Below, in pieces: positions 1-8,218 of a stretch of DNA of 64,000 nt. The position numbers and the translations under genes were made by a program. Source of the stretch: JBCCQH01 sp039024435 (GTDB lineage Bacteria > Bacteroidota > Bacteroidia > J057 > JADKCL01). Location of the stretch: positions 1 to 64,000 of the forward strand of contig JBCCQH010000011.1 of the NCBI GenBank assembly GCA_039024435.1. Reading direction: 5' to 3'. Within the stretch, counting starts at the first letter, position 1. Each line of letters begins with the position of its first letter. The notes under the pieces were generated by a model that was not told where the DNA came from, did no database searches, and saw only the letters and a program-made list of their open reading frames with translations.

Positions 1-12
1 CGCAAATCGGGA

Positions 13-1359
13 TTGCAAGGTTGGCTGGGGGTCCTCGGACCGGGGCTGCTCTATGCGGGAGCCGCGGTCGGAGTTTCTCACCTGGTGCAGTCTACCCGGG
101 CGGGTGCGGGATTCGGCTTTTCCCTCATCTGGGTGGTCATCCTCGCCAATGTCCTCAAATACCCGTTTTTCGAGGCGGGCCCCCGGTATGCGGCGGCCAC
201 GGGTCATTCCCTTATCGAGGGCTACCGCCGCTTGGGCTGGTTTCCTCCCGTCGTATTTGTCTTGTTTACCCTGGGGACAATGCTGGCGGTGCAGGCGGCG
301 GTGACGGCGGTAACCGCGGGCCTAGCCGGCTACGCGGTCACTTCCGGAGGCATCGATACGATCCTGATCGGCGATTTTGACCTGGGGCGCATCCTTTGGG
401 GAAAAACGCAAAATGCGCTCGGTGAGTGGGAAATATCGACCTGGAAACTGAGTGCCCGCTTCCTGTTGATTTGCGGGCTGATCCTGGCCATCGGGCGGTA
501 CAAGGTACTGGACCGAATCATGAAGGTGATCATTGTCCTGCTATCGCTGACGACCCTGCTGGCCTTGGTCTTTCTGCTAGTCGGAGGAATTCCACAGCAG
601 GTAGCGCCGGCCCTGCCGTTTGATTGGGGCGACACCGGAGCGATTGTGGCCGTGGTCGTGCCGCTGGTCGGCTGGATGCCCGCGCCGATTGACATTGCGA
701 TCTGGCACTCCGTTTGGAGCTTGGAAAAATCGAAGGCCGACGGGCAGCGCACCCGACTCAAGGACGCGCTGCTCGACTTTGGGACCGGTTATTGGGGAAC
801 CACCCTGCTGGCGGTCGGTTTCCTGTCCCTGGGGGCATTGGTGATGTTTGGTTCGGGCAAAGAGATCCCCGCCTCGGCTGGAGCATTTTCCCGCCAACTG
901 ATCGACCTGTACGCGGCCGCGCTGGGCGATTGGGCCCGCCCCGTGATCGCCCTCGCCGCCCTGACCACGATGTTTAGCACCACGCTGACCTGCCTGGATG
1001 CATTTCCCCGGGTCCTCCAGCGAACCACCGAAATGTACCTGCCCCCCTCACCCCGCCGGGAGCGCACCCACCTGCTCTACTGGATCTGGATCAGCATCGT
1101 GGGGATCGGCACCACCTACATATTGGCCCAATTCCTCTCCAGCCTCCTCGATCTGGTGGATGTCGCGACCACCCTGTCGTTCGTGACCGCTCCCCTGCTC
1201 GCCCTGTTCAATTTTCTGGCGGTTACCGGCAAAGACATGCCCGAAACCGCCCGCCCCGGCCCCCGGCTGCGACTCCTCGCCTACCTCGGACTGGGATTTT
1301 TGTTCCTGTTTGCGCTCTATTTCCTCGCGGCGCGTTTTGGGCTATTGGGTGACCTCTGA
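13..1359 (+). CDS. NRAMP-family-like membrane transporter without the canonical metal-site motifs
   Basis: A polytopic membrane protein of about 448 residues with roughly eleven hydrophobic segments, resembling NRAMP (SLC11) transporters: it opens with GPGLLYAGAAVGVSH and has a helix 6-like segment GWMPAPIDIAIWHS near residue 220. NRAMP proteins move divalent metal ions into the cytoplasm. Canonical members carry DPGN in helix 1 and MPH in helix 6; here the first position is occupied by AVGVSH and the second by MPAP, so the usual Asp, Asn and His ligands are absent. Substrate is therefore unclear (another cation such as Mg is one possibility). The frame is open to the left window edge; TTG at 13 is the first possible start inside the window, and the true start may lie outside. 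The 3' end overlaps the convergent next gene by 18 bp. Confidence 0.8.
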   Translation: MQGWLGVLGPGLLYAGAAVGVSHLVQSTRAGAGFGFSLIWVVILANVLKYPFFEAGPRYAAATGHSLIEGYRRLGWFPPVVFVLFTLGTMLAVQAAVTAVTAGLAGYAVTSGGIDTILIGDFDLGRILWGKTQNALGEWEISTWKLSARFLLICGLILAIGRYKVLDRIMKVIIVLLSLTTLLALVFLLVGGIPQQVAPALPFDWGDTGAIVAVVVPLVGWMPAPIDIAIWHSVWSLEKSKADGQRTRLKDALLDFGTGYWGTTLLAVGFLSLGALVMFGSGKEIPASAGAFSRQLIDLYAAALGDWARPVIALAALTTMFSTTLTCLDAFPRVLQRTTEMYLPPSPRRERTHLLYWIWISIVGIGTTYILAQFLSSLLDLVDVATTLSFVTAPLLALFNFLAVTGKDMPETARPGPRLRLLAYLGLGFLFLFALYFLAARFGLLGDL

Positions 1360-2898
1360 TTGCAACCGCATCGCCAGTTGCTCTTGGAACAAAGTGCCCA
1401 GGGGAATCCCTTTTTGCCGCGCTTCCAGCCAAAACAGCAACTCCTGCCCCCCAATCGGCGGGCGCGAGGGCTGCTCTGAATGCATGATTTCCTCCAATTC
1501 CTGCCGGGCGATGGCCAGCAGTTCCGGTTGGTGGGTCATGTCCTTTTGTGGATCGCCGCCGATCAGATGGTCCTTGACCACCCGCTCCAGGGCATTCAGG
1601 TCACCCTTCTTGTTCCGCAAAAACCGCTGCAAAGACCGGGTCCGACCGAGCAGCAAATCCTGAAAATCCGCCTCCGCCGGCGCATCCAGCTCTTTGAGCA
1701 GCACCCACTCAAAAATCCGGGCAAATTCAATGATGTCCCGCCGGTTCACCGTATACGGATAATCAATGATGTGGCGCAGCCGAGACCAGGCCAGCTCACA
1801 CTGCCCGTGGAGAAAGAAAAAGACAGTAAAATTGTGGTAGATATTCAGTTCGCGCTCCCGCGAGAGGTGATTTTGGTTTTCCCGAATCCAGTGTTCGTAC
1901 TCCTCGATGTGCGCCTTTCCGGCGTCGTACCCACCAAAATTCATGTAATACAACAGTTCGTAGTAGTGCGCACGTCCCTCCTGCTTCTTTTGTGCCGCTT
2001 TTGACTTGAGCTTCAGTTGGCTCAGTTGGTCCAGGGCTTTGCGGTAGCCCTTGGCGTCATACAGAAACAAGTACATCCCGATGACTTTGCTGAGAGACTG
2101 CGTGTACTGCGACTGCCGGGTTTCCGCGAAAAAAGGGTATTCCTGCCACAGCGCGATGATTCGGCGGTAGTGCTGGACGGCCGCTTGCCAATCGCTCAAC
2201 GCCACCGCAATCGAGGCAGAGACCTCATAATAGGCCAAGCGGGACTCAAAACTGTCCCCCTGCGGTCCGCTTTGGATCAGATCCTCCGAAAGGTAGCCGG
2301 TCAATTCGGCGCGCTCCTTCTTGGTCCGGAAGCGCGCCTTGACCCGGAGGCGGTCCTGAAGGCGGTTGTTGAGCGCGACATAAGCGGAATCCAGGGCAAT
2401 CTGGCGCAGCACCTCTTGCTCCGTGTTGCGCAACTCTTCGATGTCGGTTTTGCGGTCCAGGCGCAGAAACATCCCCTGCCGCCGGTGCCGCATCAATTCC
2501 AGCAAAATTGGATAATTTTCGTATTTGCGGGCGAGTTTTTCCGCCTTGTCGATCAATTTCAAATACTGCCGGAAAAGCCCCTTTTCGTAGGCAATGTCGA
2601 TGTGGTTGATGATGTCCCGCAGTTGGTGGATGGGATTGGTGCGGCGGGAACGCTGACTGAGGATGCGGTAGATGAGCTGCTTCAATTGGTACATCGCGGC
2701 GGGCAAATTGGCAATGCTTCCCACCTGGCTCTGCAAGCGCCCGGCATCCCAGTGCTCCATTTCTTCGATACAAGCAAAAATTTCCTGGTAGTGACTGGCA
2801 TCGTTGCGCCGATTGTTTTCCGTATGCAGGCGAATGGATCGCTTTTCCGAGGGCGAAAGCGATTTGATTAAATCAAAGAGGTCGTTGCTGCTTTCCAT
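1342..2898 (-). CDS. Conserved helical-repeat protein of unknown function
   Basis: A 518-residue soluble protein, rich in Arg, Leu, Gln and Glu and almost entirely predicted alpha-helical. It has no signal peptide or membrane segment. Pairs of amphipathic helices such as FRQYLKLIDKAEKLARKYENYP and WQAAVQHYRRIIALWQEYP suggest a degenerate TPR-like solenoid, the type often seen in Bacteroidota proteins of unknown role. The ATG at 2898 gives the natural N-terminus MESSNDLFDLIKSLSPSEKR. It stands alone on the minus strand and converges on the NRAMP-like gene. No catalytic motif is visible, so no function is proposed. Confidence 0.75.
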   Translation of the reverse strand: MESSNDLFDLIKSLSPSEKRSIRLHTENNRRNDASHYQEIFACIEEMEHWDAGRLQSQVGSIANLPAAMYQLKQLIYRILSQRSRRTNPIHQLRDIINHIDIAYEKGLFRQYLKLIDKAEKLARKYENYPILLELMRHRRQGMFLRLDRKTDIEELRNTEQEVLRQIALDSAYVALNNRLQDRLRVKARFRTKKERAELTGYLSEDLIQSGPQGDSFESRLAYYEVSASIAVALSDWQAAVQHYRRIIALWQEYPFFAETRQSQYTQSLSKVIGMYLFLYDAKGYRKALDQLSQLKLKSKAAQKKQEGRAHYYELLYYMNFGGYDAGKAHIEEYEHWIRENQNHLSRERELNIYHNFTVFFFLHGQCELAWSRLRHIIDYPYTVNRRDIIEFARIFEWVLLKELDAPAEADFQDLLLGRTRSLQRFLRNKKGDLNALERVVKDHLIGGDPQKDMTHQPELLAIARQELEEIMHSEQPSRPPIGGQELLFWLEARQKGIPLGTLFQEQLAMRLQSEVTQ

Positions 2899-3028
2899 AT
2901 CTGAAGTTATATCAAAAACTCAATAAAACGCATAATTACACATTTAAACCAGATAATACTGCTTAAAATTAAATCTGGAAATTATAATTCGAGACGCCTT
3001 ATTGTTTTTTTGCCACTATACACAGATG

Positions 3029-3036
3029 TAAGTTTG
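3029..3036 (+). promoter_or_regulatory. Bacteroidota-type -7 element (TAAGTTTG)
   Basis: This is an exact match to TAnnTTTG, the -7 element used by the Bacteroidota primary sigma factor. TTTG at 3009-3012 could act as the -33 element, though the 16-nt spacer is short. It would transcribe the gene starting at 3126 with a leader of about 80 nt. Confidence 0.45.
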
Positions 3037-3125
3037 TTAAAGATCAGTCAGATACATCAATTCTCCACTTGCTCAGGAACGACTTTGCAACTATCAACTT
3101 CAACTTGGCTTAAAATTTAGATCTT

Positions 3126-3710
3126 ATGGCAGACTTGAACGACAAAGGGAAATACGAAGCCCAGCGACCTGAACGCCGCGTAAGCGTACCCCAGAGAGAA
3201 AAAAGTACCCCCAACGGCGATTCCTCTCCACCGACCGCCGTGCTGAATCCCAACCGGGAAAACCCCAACCATCTGCGCGCGCCAATCAGCCGGTTTTTCT
3301 TTACCAAAATCGCCAACCGTACTTCTTTCCCCATTGAGGTGCGAGAAGTCGGAGAGAAAATTCCTTACCGGATCGATCCGAATCGGACCTACACTTCTCC
3401 TCGGGGCTTCATCATCGTGCCGGACAATCCGGCGAGCAATGCCCCCGCCGAACACCTTCGGATCACGGTCCTGCGCCGCAATCCCCTGGAGTTCCACATC
3501 TGGTCCCGCGGAGAAGCCACCGTATTTTCCGCCACAAGCACTTTCGGAACCCTGAAATCTTCCGGCCAGCGCGGGCTCCTAATTGTGCAACCAGGAGACG
3601 ATCCCGGGACCGCCGATGCCCGACCCTGGATCGTGGGTGAGGTGGAAGTCACCGAACGGCCTAATCCCGACCCCGGCACCGACATTGTGGTCCAGGACGA
3701 AGAAGAGTAA
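3126..3710 (+). CDS. Hypothetical 194-residue protein
   Basis: A hydrophilic protein with no signal peptide, membrane segment or recognised motif. The first ~55 residues are charged and proline/asparagine-rich and look disordered. Residues ~58-180 look like a compact beta-rich domain (FPIEVREVGEKIPYRI, LRITVLRRNPLEFHIWSRG, GLLIVQPGDD, WIVGEVEVTERPN). The tail is acidic (DIVVQDEEE). It is preceded by a consensus -7 element and followed by a strong hairpin, so it is probably a monocistronic real gene. Function unknown. Confidence 0.65.
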   Translation: MADLNDKGKYEAQRPERRVSVPQREKSTPNGDSSPPTAVLNPNRENPNHLRAPISRFFFTKIANRTSFPIEVREVGEKIPYRIDPNRTYTSPRGFIIVPDNPASNAPAEHLRITVLRRNPLEFHIWSRGEATVFSATSTFGTLKSSGQRGLLIVQPGDDPGTADARPWIVGEVEVTERPNPDPGTDIVVQDEEE

Positions 3711-3761
3711 CATTAGAACCAAACCAGCTTTGAACCGCGAAAATGCCTCTCATTTTTAATT

Positions 3762-3798
3762 GACCGTTCCGCGAGGGTTTCGACCCTTGCGGATACGG
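3762..3798. other. Strong hairpin with TTCG loop
   Basis: The arms accgt-t-ccgcgagggt and acccttgcgg-at-acggt pair over about 15 bp (one G-T wobble and a small bulge) around a TTCG tetraloop. There is no T-run after it, so it is a structured 3' end or processing site rather than a classical terminator. Confidence 0.5.
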
Positions 3799-3968
3799 TA
3801 GGCGACTCCGAGTGACCCACCGGCGGCAAACTGAGCTGACCTGACCAACTGCCTTTGCTTTGACCCCTTTTGTGAAAATTGATTTTTATACCGGAGCCGG
3901 ACCTGCGTAGTTCCGCTCCCCCTAGCGAACCAACTGCAAACCGACGTTCTTTCAAGACTTTTGGGCAG

Positions 3969-3998
3969 GCGCCGGGCGATTATCGCCCCGGCGCTTTT
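3969..3998 (+). terminator. Rho-independent terminator-like hairpin
   Basis: gcgccggg (3969-3976) pairs with cccggcgc (3987-3994), with cga/tcg extending the pairing inside the loop, followed directly by TTTT. It probably ends transcription from the 3126 gene before lgt. Confidence 0.6.
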
Positions 3999-4106
3999 GC
4001 TTCATCCGGCGGGTGAACCGGCTGCAACTGCCGAGTGTGCTTTTTTAAGGGCACTGTTTCCACAATCCACATGCCGATTGGTGGAATATTTGCTATTTTA
4101 GCTGCA

Positions 4107-5537
4107 ATGCAGGATCTCCTTTACATCAATTGGAGCCCGGACCCCCAAATCTTAGGGCTGCCTTTCCGTTGGTACGGATTGCTGTTCGCGTCCTCCTTCT
4201 TTTTTGGTTACCTCCTCATGATTCGGATTTTCCGCAAGGAAAACATACCGGACCGCTGGTTGGAGTCGCTGACCATCTACATGGCCATCGGAACCGTATT
4301 GGGTGCCCGATTCGGCCACTGCTTCTTTTACGACCCCGGTTATTACCTGAGCCATCCCCTGGAAATCCTCCAGGTATGGAAGGGTGGACTGGCCAGTCAC
4401 GGTGCTGCGATTGGCATTATTTTGTCCCTGTACCTGTGGTCACGGCGCGTCAGCAAACGCAGCATTCTCTGGATACTGGACCGCGTCGTCATCACCGTCG
4501 CCCTGTCGGGGCTGTTTATTCGGACCGGCAACCTCATGAATTCGGAGATTTTGGGTGAACCAGCGGATGTCCCCTGGGCCTTCAGCTTTCCCCGGGATGA
4601 CCAGCGGGGAAACCCCATGCAGGCCAACTGGGAAGGTGATCGGGTGCGCCTCGATTTGAGCCCCGAAACGGCCACTTTTCAGCGCTCTTTCACCATTTAT
4701 CGCAGCTATGACCAGCGGAAATTCACTGAACTTCCCGCGCCGATCATCTTGCTGCCCAGCGCACAACAAGGAAATACCAACGATCTGCGGGTCGAAAAGC
4801 ACGCCCAGATCAGCTACCTCGCCGAAAATATCGGGCGCCTCACCCAGACGGAAGCCACCGGAATGGATTCCACCGATGCCCGCAAAGCGATCTTGATCCA
4901 GCATTATGACCCCACCGCGGCCGCATTTACCGGGCAATGGGAAAGCGAACGTCTGCGGCTGCGCCTGGAAGTCATTGGGCTCAATCCCCAGCGCGCCTAC
5001 CCGACCTACCTCTTCCGCCGCTACGCCAGCGATCCCCCGAACCAATGGACGCTCATTCACCGGGGCGAGTTAAACAGCGGCCTCGAAAAAGCGGTCCTCG
5101 ACACGGTGGACATCCCGAAAGCGGGTGAAGTACCGACCTACCGCCTCGCCCTCAAGTCTACGAGTACCGACCTGATCGTGCGCCATCCGGCCCAGTTGTA
5201 CGAAGCGATTGCGTACTCGCTCGTCTTTGTGTTCATGCTGTGGCTGTATTTCCGCAAAGAGGGTAAAATTCCCTACGGGCAGTTTTTTGGCATCTTTCTC
5301 GTCACGGTGTTTGGATTTCGGTTCGTCGTCGAGTTCGTCAAGGAGGGATTCGTCGATTCCCTCGCCGATTCCCCCATCAATATGGGGCAAATCCTCAGCA
5401 TTCCCTTCGTCTTGTTGGGCATCTTTTTCTTGGTCAATGCAGCACGCAAAGGCTACGTAGAACCGCCCGCCATCCCGGCCGATCAGTACGAAGATCCCAA
5501 GAAAAACAAGAAAAAAACATCCTCAAAAAAGTCATAG
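4107..5537 (+). CDS. lgt: Prolipoprotein diacylglyceryl transferase with a large periplasmic insertion
   Basis: Lgt transfers diacylglycerol from phosphatidylglycerol to the lipobox Cys of prolipoproteins at the inner membrane, the first step of lipoprotein maturation. Family marks are present: a multi-pass membrane core, LASHGAAIG, RTGNLMNSEILGEP (the Arg/Asn/Glu signature) and RHPAQLYEA. The ATG at 4107 gives 476 residues and fits the family N-terminus (MQDLLYINWSPDP); the frame extends upstream to 4035 but with an unlikely extension. Between the FP motif (~residue 162) and RHPAQLYEA (~359) there are about 195 residues, where typical Lgt has only a few tens. The insert is hydrophilic, beta-rich and lies in the periplasmic loop region. 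The C-terminal tail is Lys-rich. A near-consensus -7 element (TATTTTAG) ends 5 nt before the ATG. Confidence 0.95.
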   Translation: MQDLLYINWSPDPQILGLPFRWYGLLFASSFFFGYLLMIRIFRKENIPDRWLESLTIYMAIGTVLGARFGHCFFYDPGYYLSHPLEILQVWKGGLASHGAAIGIILSLYLWSRRVSKRSILWILDRVVITVALSGLFIRTGNLMNSEILGEPADVPWAFSFPRDDQRGNPMQANWEGDRVRLDLSPETATFQRSFTIYRSYDQRKFTELPAPIILLPSAQQGNTNDLRVEKHAQISYLAENIGRLTQTEATGMDSTDARKAILIQHYDPTAAAFTGQWESERLRLRLEVIGLNPQRAYPTYLFRRYASDPPNQWTLIHRGELNSGLEKAVLDTVDIPKAGEVPTYRLALKSTSTDLIVRHPAQLYEAIAYSLVFVFMLWLYFRKEGKIPYGQFFGIFLVTVFGFRFVVEFVKEGFVDSLADSPINMGQILSIPFVLLGIFFLVNAARKGYVEPPAIPADQYEDPKKNKKKTSSKKS

Positions 5538-5564
5538 ATCTTTCCAGCAGCGATTGATAGCGCG

Positions 5565-7265
5565 GTGAACCGAACCCCATATAGCCAGCTTTTTTCCTCC
5601 AGGCCCCTCGGGCGCCGGACGGTACAATGGTTGGTTGTGCTCTGGGCCTGCTGGCTACCGGCTAAACTTGGGGCACAAGTCATCGATGAGTCCACCTCGC
5701 AAGACAGCTTCTTCGTCGGAGTGGGTACCCTCAACAACGATTACGTCGCCCAGTCCTTTCTCGCCAATATCACTCAAGTCGATTCCATCGGGGTGTGGTT
5801 GCGCCGGGACTCGGGCAATGCCCGCGTGCGGCTCCTCCTAACCGGAGACAATGGCGTCAATCGGCCCGATCTGGGAACCATCTTGTATTCCTCGAACCCC
5901 ATCTCCCCAGTCGACTCAGGATCATGGCATTACGAATCAGGTTTTACCACCATTCTCGAACCGGGACGCAAGTACTGGGTCGTGGTCGATGGTTTCAATG
6001 AACTTGGGGCCACGGGATTTGCTGCTATTGGCACTTCCAATGCCTTCACCGATTCCGGTGATCCCCTATTTTTTTCTTCGGACGGCGGCATATTTTGGAC
6101 GCCGGCCAATAATTTGCCGATGGCGGTACTGGTTGCGGGCGATACTTGCCGCTTCAGCGTACCCGTCAATCCCGCCCAGCCGGTACTGTGCCCTGGCGAA
6201 ACGATTACCTTGTCCGCGCCAACCGGATTTTTAAGCTATTCCTGGAGCACAACTGCTACTGCTTCCGGCATCACCGTCGACCAAACTGGTTTCTACACCG
6301 TATCGGTGATCCGATCAGACCTCTGCGTCGGGACCGGCTCGGTCACCGTAGTCCCCGGCACCATCCCCTTTACCAACCTCGATACCAGTTACACGATTTG
6401 TGCCGGCGATTCCATCGGCCTTTCGGTGATCCCCTTCTTCAATTCCTACGAATGGAGCACGGGCAGTACGCTGAATGTCGAGACAATTTCCGAACCCGGT
6501 ATTTATTGGGTCGAAGTCATCAGCGCCGCCGGCTGCGTCACCCGCGATTCGACCATCCTGATCAACAATCCGTTGCCTGACGTCTCATTGGGGGCGGACA
6601 CCAGTTTGTGTGCCGGCGATTTTATCTTCCTCGATGCTGGAGCGGGATTCGCCGCCTACGCTTGGTCCAATGGTCAATCTGGGCGCTCAGTATTCATAGA
6701 TATCACTGATAGTGTATGGGTTACCCTCACTGACTCAAACAATTGCGTGAACAACTCTGACACGGTGACGGTCACCGTAAATCCCAATCCCGTCGTGCCC
6801 AGTGTCACCCAGGAATTCAATGGCCTGGTTTCTTCCTTTGCCCAGGGTTACCAGTGGTTTCTCGGAGGCTTCGCTCTCGGCGATGGAACCGAACAGCTTT
6901 ACCCTGATCCCCCTCCCGGTGAATATTTCGTCGTGGTCCGCAATGGATTTGGCTGCTCCGCGATGTCGGATACCATTACCGTATTTGAGGGACCAGTGGG
7001 CAATTTCGTTTCTCAAGGATTCTCCCCCAATGGCGACGGGCTGAATGAAGTGTTCTTTGTGGAAGGCGTATCCCGCTTTCCAAATAATCTCCTGATCGTC
7101 TACAATCGGGAGGGCAATGAAGTGTATCGGCAGCAAGGCTACGCCAATGACTGGGACGGCACCAACTCCAACGGTCAACCGCTGCCCGACGGGAACTATT
7201 TTTACTATTTAGATTTGGGACAAGGCGATTCCCCGCGCCGAGGAGTGGTTTTGATTCACCGCTGA
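5565..7265 (+). CDS. T9SS type B cargo: jelly-roll and Ig-like repeats with gliding-motility C-terminal domain
   Basis: A 566-residue secreted protein starting at GTG. Residues ~1-38 form a signal peptide with an extended N-region, ending GAQ. Residues ~39-190 look like a choice-of-anchor-R-type beta-sandwich (VAQSFLANITQVDSIGVWLRRDSG). Three Ig-like repeats follow, each opening with a C-x-G-(D/E) motif (LCPGETITLSAP, ICAGDSIGLSV, LCAGDFIFLDAG). The last ~90 residues (FSPNGDGLNEVFFVEG to GVVLIHR) are a type B C-terminal domain, the T9SS export and anchoring signal found on SprB-like proteins. It lies 27 nt after lgt and 1 nt before a PorP/SprF-like gene, the usual partner for type B cargo. 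Confidence 0.85.
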   Translation: MNRTPYSQLFSSRPLGRRTVQWLVVLWACWLPAKLGAQVIDESTSQDSFFVGVGTLNNDYVAQSFLANITQVDSIGVWLRRDSGNARVRLLLTGDNGVNRPDLGTILYSSNPISPVDSGSWHYESGFTTILEPGRKYWVVVDGFNELGATGFAAIGTSNAFTDSGDPLFFSSDGGIFWTPANNLPMAVLVAGDTCRFSVPVNPAQPVLCPGETITLSAPTGFLSYSWSTTATASGITVDQTGFYTVSVIRSDLCVGTGSVTVVPGTIPFTNLDTSYTICAGDSIGLSVIPFFNSYEWSTGSTLNVETISEPGIYWVEVISAAGCVTRDSTILINNPLPDVSLGADTSLCAGDFIFLDAGAGFAAYAWSNGQSGRSVFIDITDSVWVTLTDSNNCVNNSDTVTVTVNPNPVVPSVTQEFNGLVSSFAQGYQWFLGGFALGDGTEQLYPDPPPGEYFVVVRNGFGCSAMSDTITVFEGPVGNFVSQGFSPNGDGLNEVFFVEGVSRFPNNLLIVYNREGNEVYRQQGYANDWDGTNSNGQPLPDGNYFYYLDLGQGDSPRRGVVLIHR

Positions 7266-7266
7266 A

Positions 7267-8187
7267 ATGAAAGTGCGCCTGTTACATATCGTCCTGCTCA
7301 TCGTGCTTGCCCTTCCGGCATTCGCGCAGCAAGATCCCATGTACAGCCAATACATGTTCAACCGCCTGGTCCTCAATCCCGCCTACGCTGGAGCCCGGGC
7401 CCAGATGTCAGTGGTGGCCCTGGCCCGGCGCCAGTGGATCGACATCGAAGGAGGACCCCGCAGCGAGACGTTCTCTGTACACACACCTACCGCAGATGAA
7501 CGCCACGGCCTGGGCTTCACGGTAGTCAATGATCGCGTGGGCTTCACCAGCAACACCTCGGTCGCCTTCAATTACGCCTACCGCATCCCGATGGGCGGCG
7601 GCAACCTCGCTTTGGGCCTGAACTTCGGCATGAATTCCTACTGGGTGCGCCTGTCTGAAGTAGCCACCTGGGATCCGGGAGACAATGCCTTCAACAACGG
7701 CGCCGACTTCCAGCGGTGGCAGTTCGTCGCGGGGCCCGGGGTCTATTTTCAAAACCAACAATTTTACCTGGGGGCCTCCGCCCCCAACATCGTTCCCCAC
7801 CGGCTCTATGATCCGTTTTATGAAGAATTGATCTCCGCCGACCGGGTCCACTACGTATTCCTGGGCGGGGTGATGCTCAAATTGTCCCGAAACATCGATT
7901 TTCGCCCTTCATTTACCCTGCGCGCCACCCGGACCGCCCCCCTGGGGGTCGATTTGAGCGCCGCCTTCCTTTTGAAGGATCGCCTCTGGGTTGGGGCAAG
8001 TTTCCGCCCCGGCAATGCCTGGGTATTCATGACCGAAATCTTCCTCACCAAGATGATTCGCCTGGGATACGCCTACGATTACTCGCTCACCGAAGCCCGC
8101 AGCCTGTTCGGCAATACCCACGAACTGATGCTCGGGATCGACTTCGGATTTGCCCGCACAAAAATCATCTCTCCGAAATTGTTCTGA
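7267..8187 (+). CDS. PorP/SprF-family outer membrane protein
   Basis: A 306-residue protein with a signal peptide (cleavage after ALPAFA) and the family hallmark QQDPMYSQYMFNRLVLNPAYAG directly after it. The rest is a predicted outer membrane beta-barrel, ending LMLGIDFGFARTKIISPKLF. PorP/SprF proteins work with T9SS in secretion or surface attachment of type B cargo proteins, and are typically encoded next to their cargo, as here (1-nt gap from the upstream cargo gene). The start codon overlaps the operon layout exactly, so no other start is needed. Confidence 0.9.
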   Translation: MKVRLLHIVLLIVLALPAFAQQDPMYSQYMFNRLVLNPAYAGARAQMSVVALARRQWIDIEGGPRSETFSVHTPTADERHGLGFTVVNDRVGFTSNTSVAFNYAYRIPMGGGNLALGLNFGMNSYWVRLSEVATWDPGDNAFNNGADFQRWQFVAGPGVYFQNQQFYLGASAPNIVPHRLYDPFYEELISADRVHYVFLGGVMLKLSRNIDFRPSFTLRATRTAPLGVDLSAAFLLKDRLWVGASFRPGNAWVFMTEIFLTKMIRLGYAYDYSLTEARSLFGNTHELMLGIDFGFARTKIISPKLF

Positions 8188-8218
8188 TATGCCCGTTTAA
8201 GCCACTACAATCCTCGTT

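Larger units (their letters stand above)
3711..4106. other. 396-bp intergenic region
   Basis: No gene is supported here; the minus-strand frame at 3713-3955 has no protein-like composition. The region holds two hairpins, listed separately, and ends at the chosen lgt start. Confidence 0.6.

Noticed and set aside
3713..3955. 80-codon minus-strand frame
   Set aside because: Overlaps two hairpins and lacks protein-like composition.
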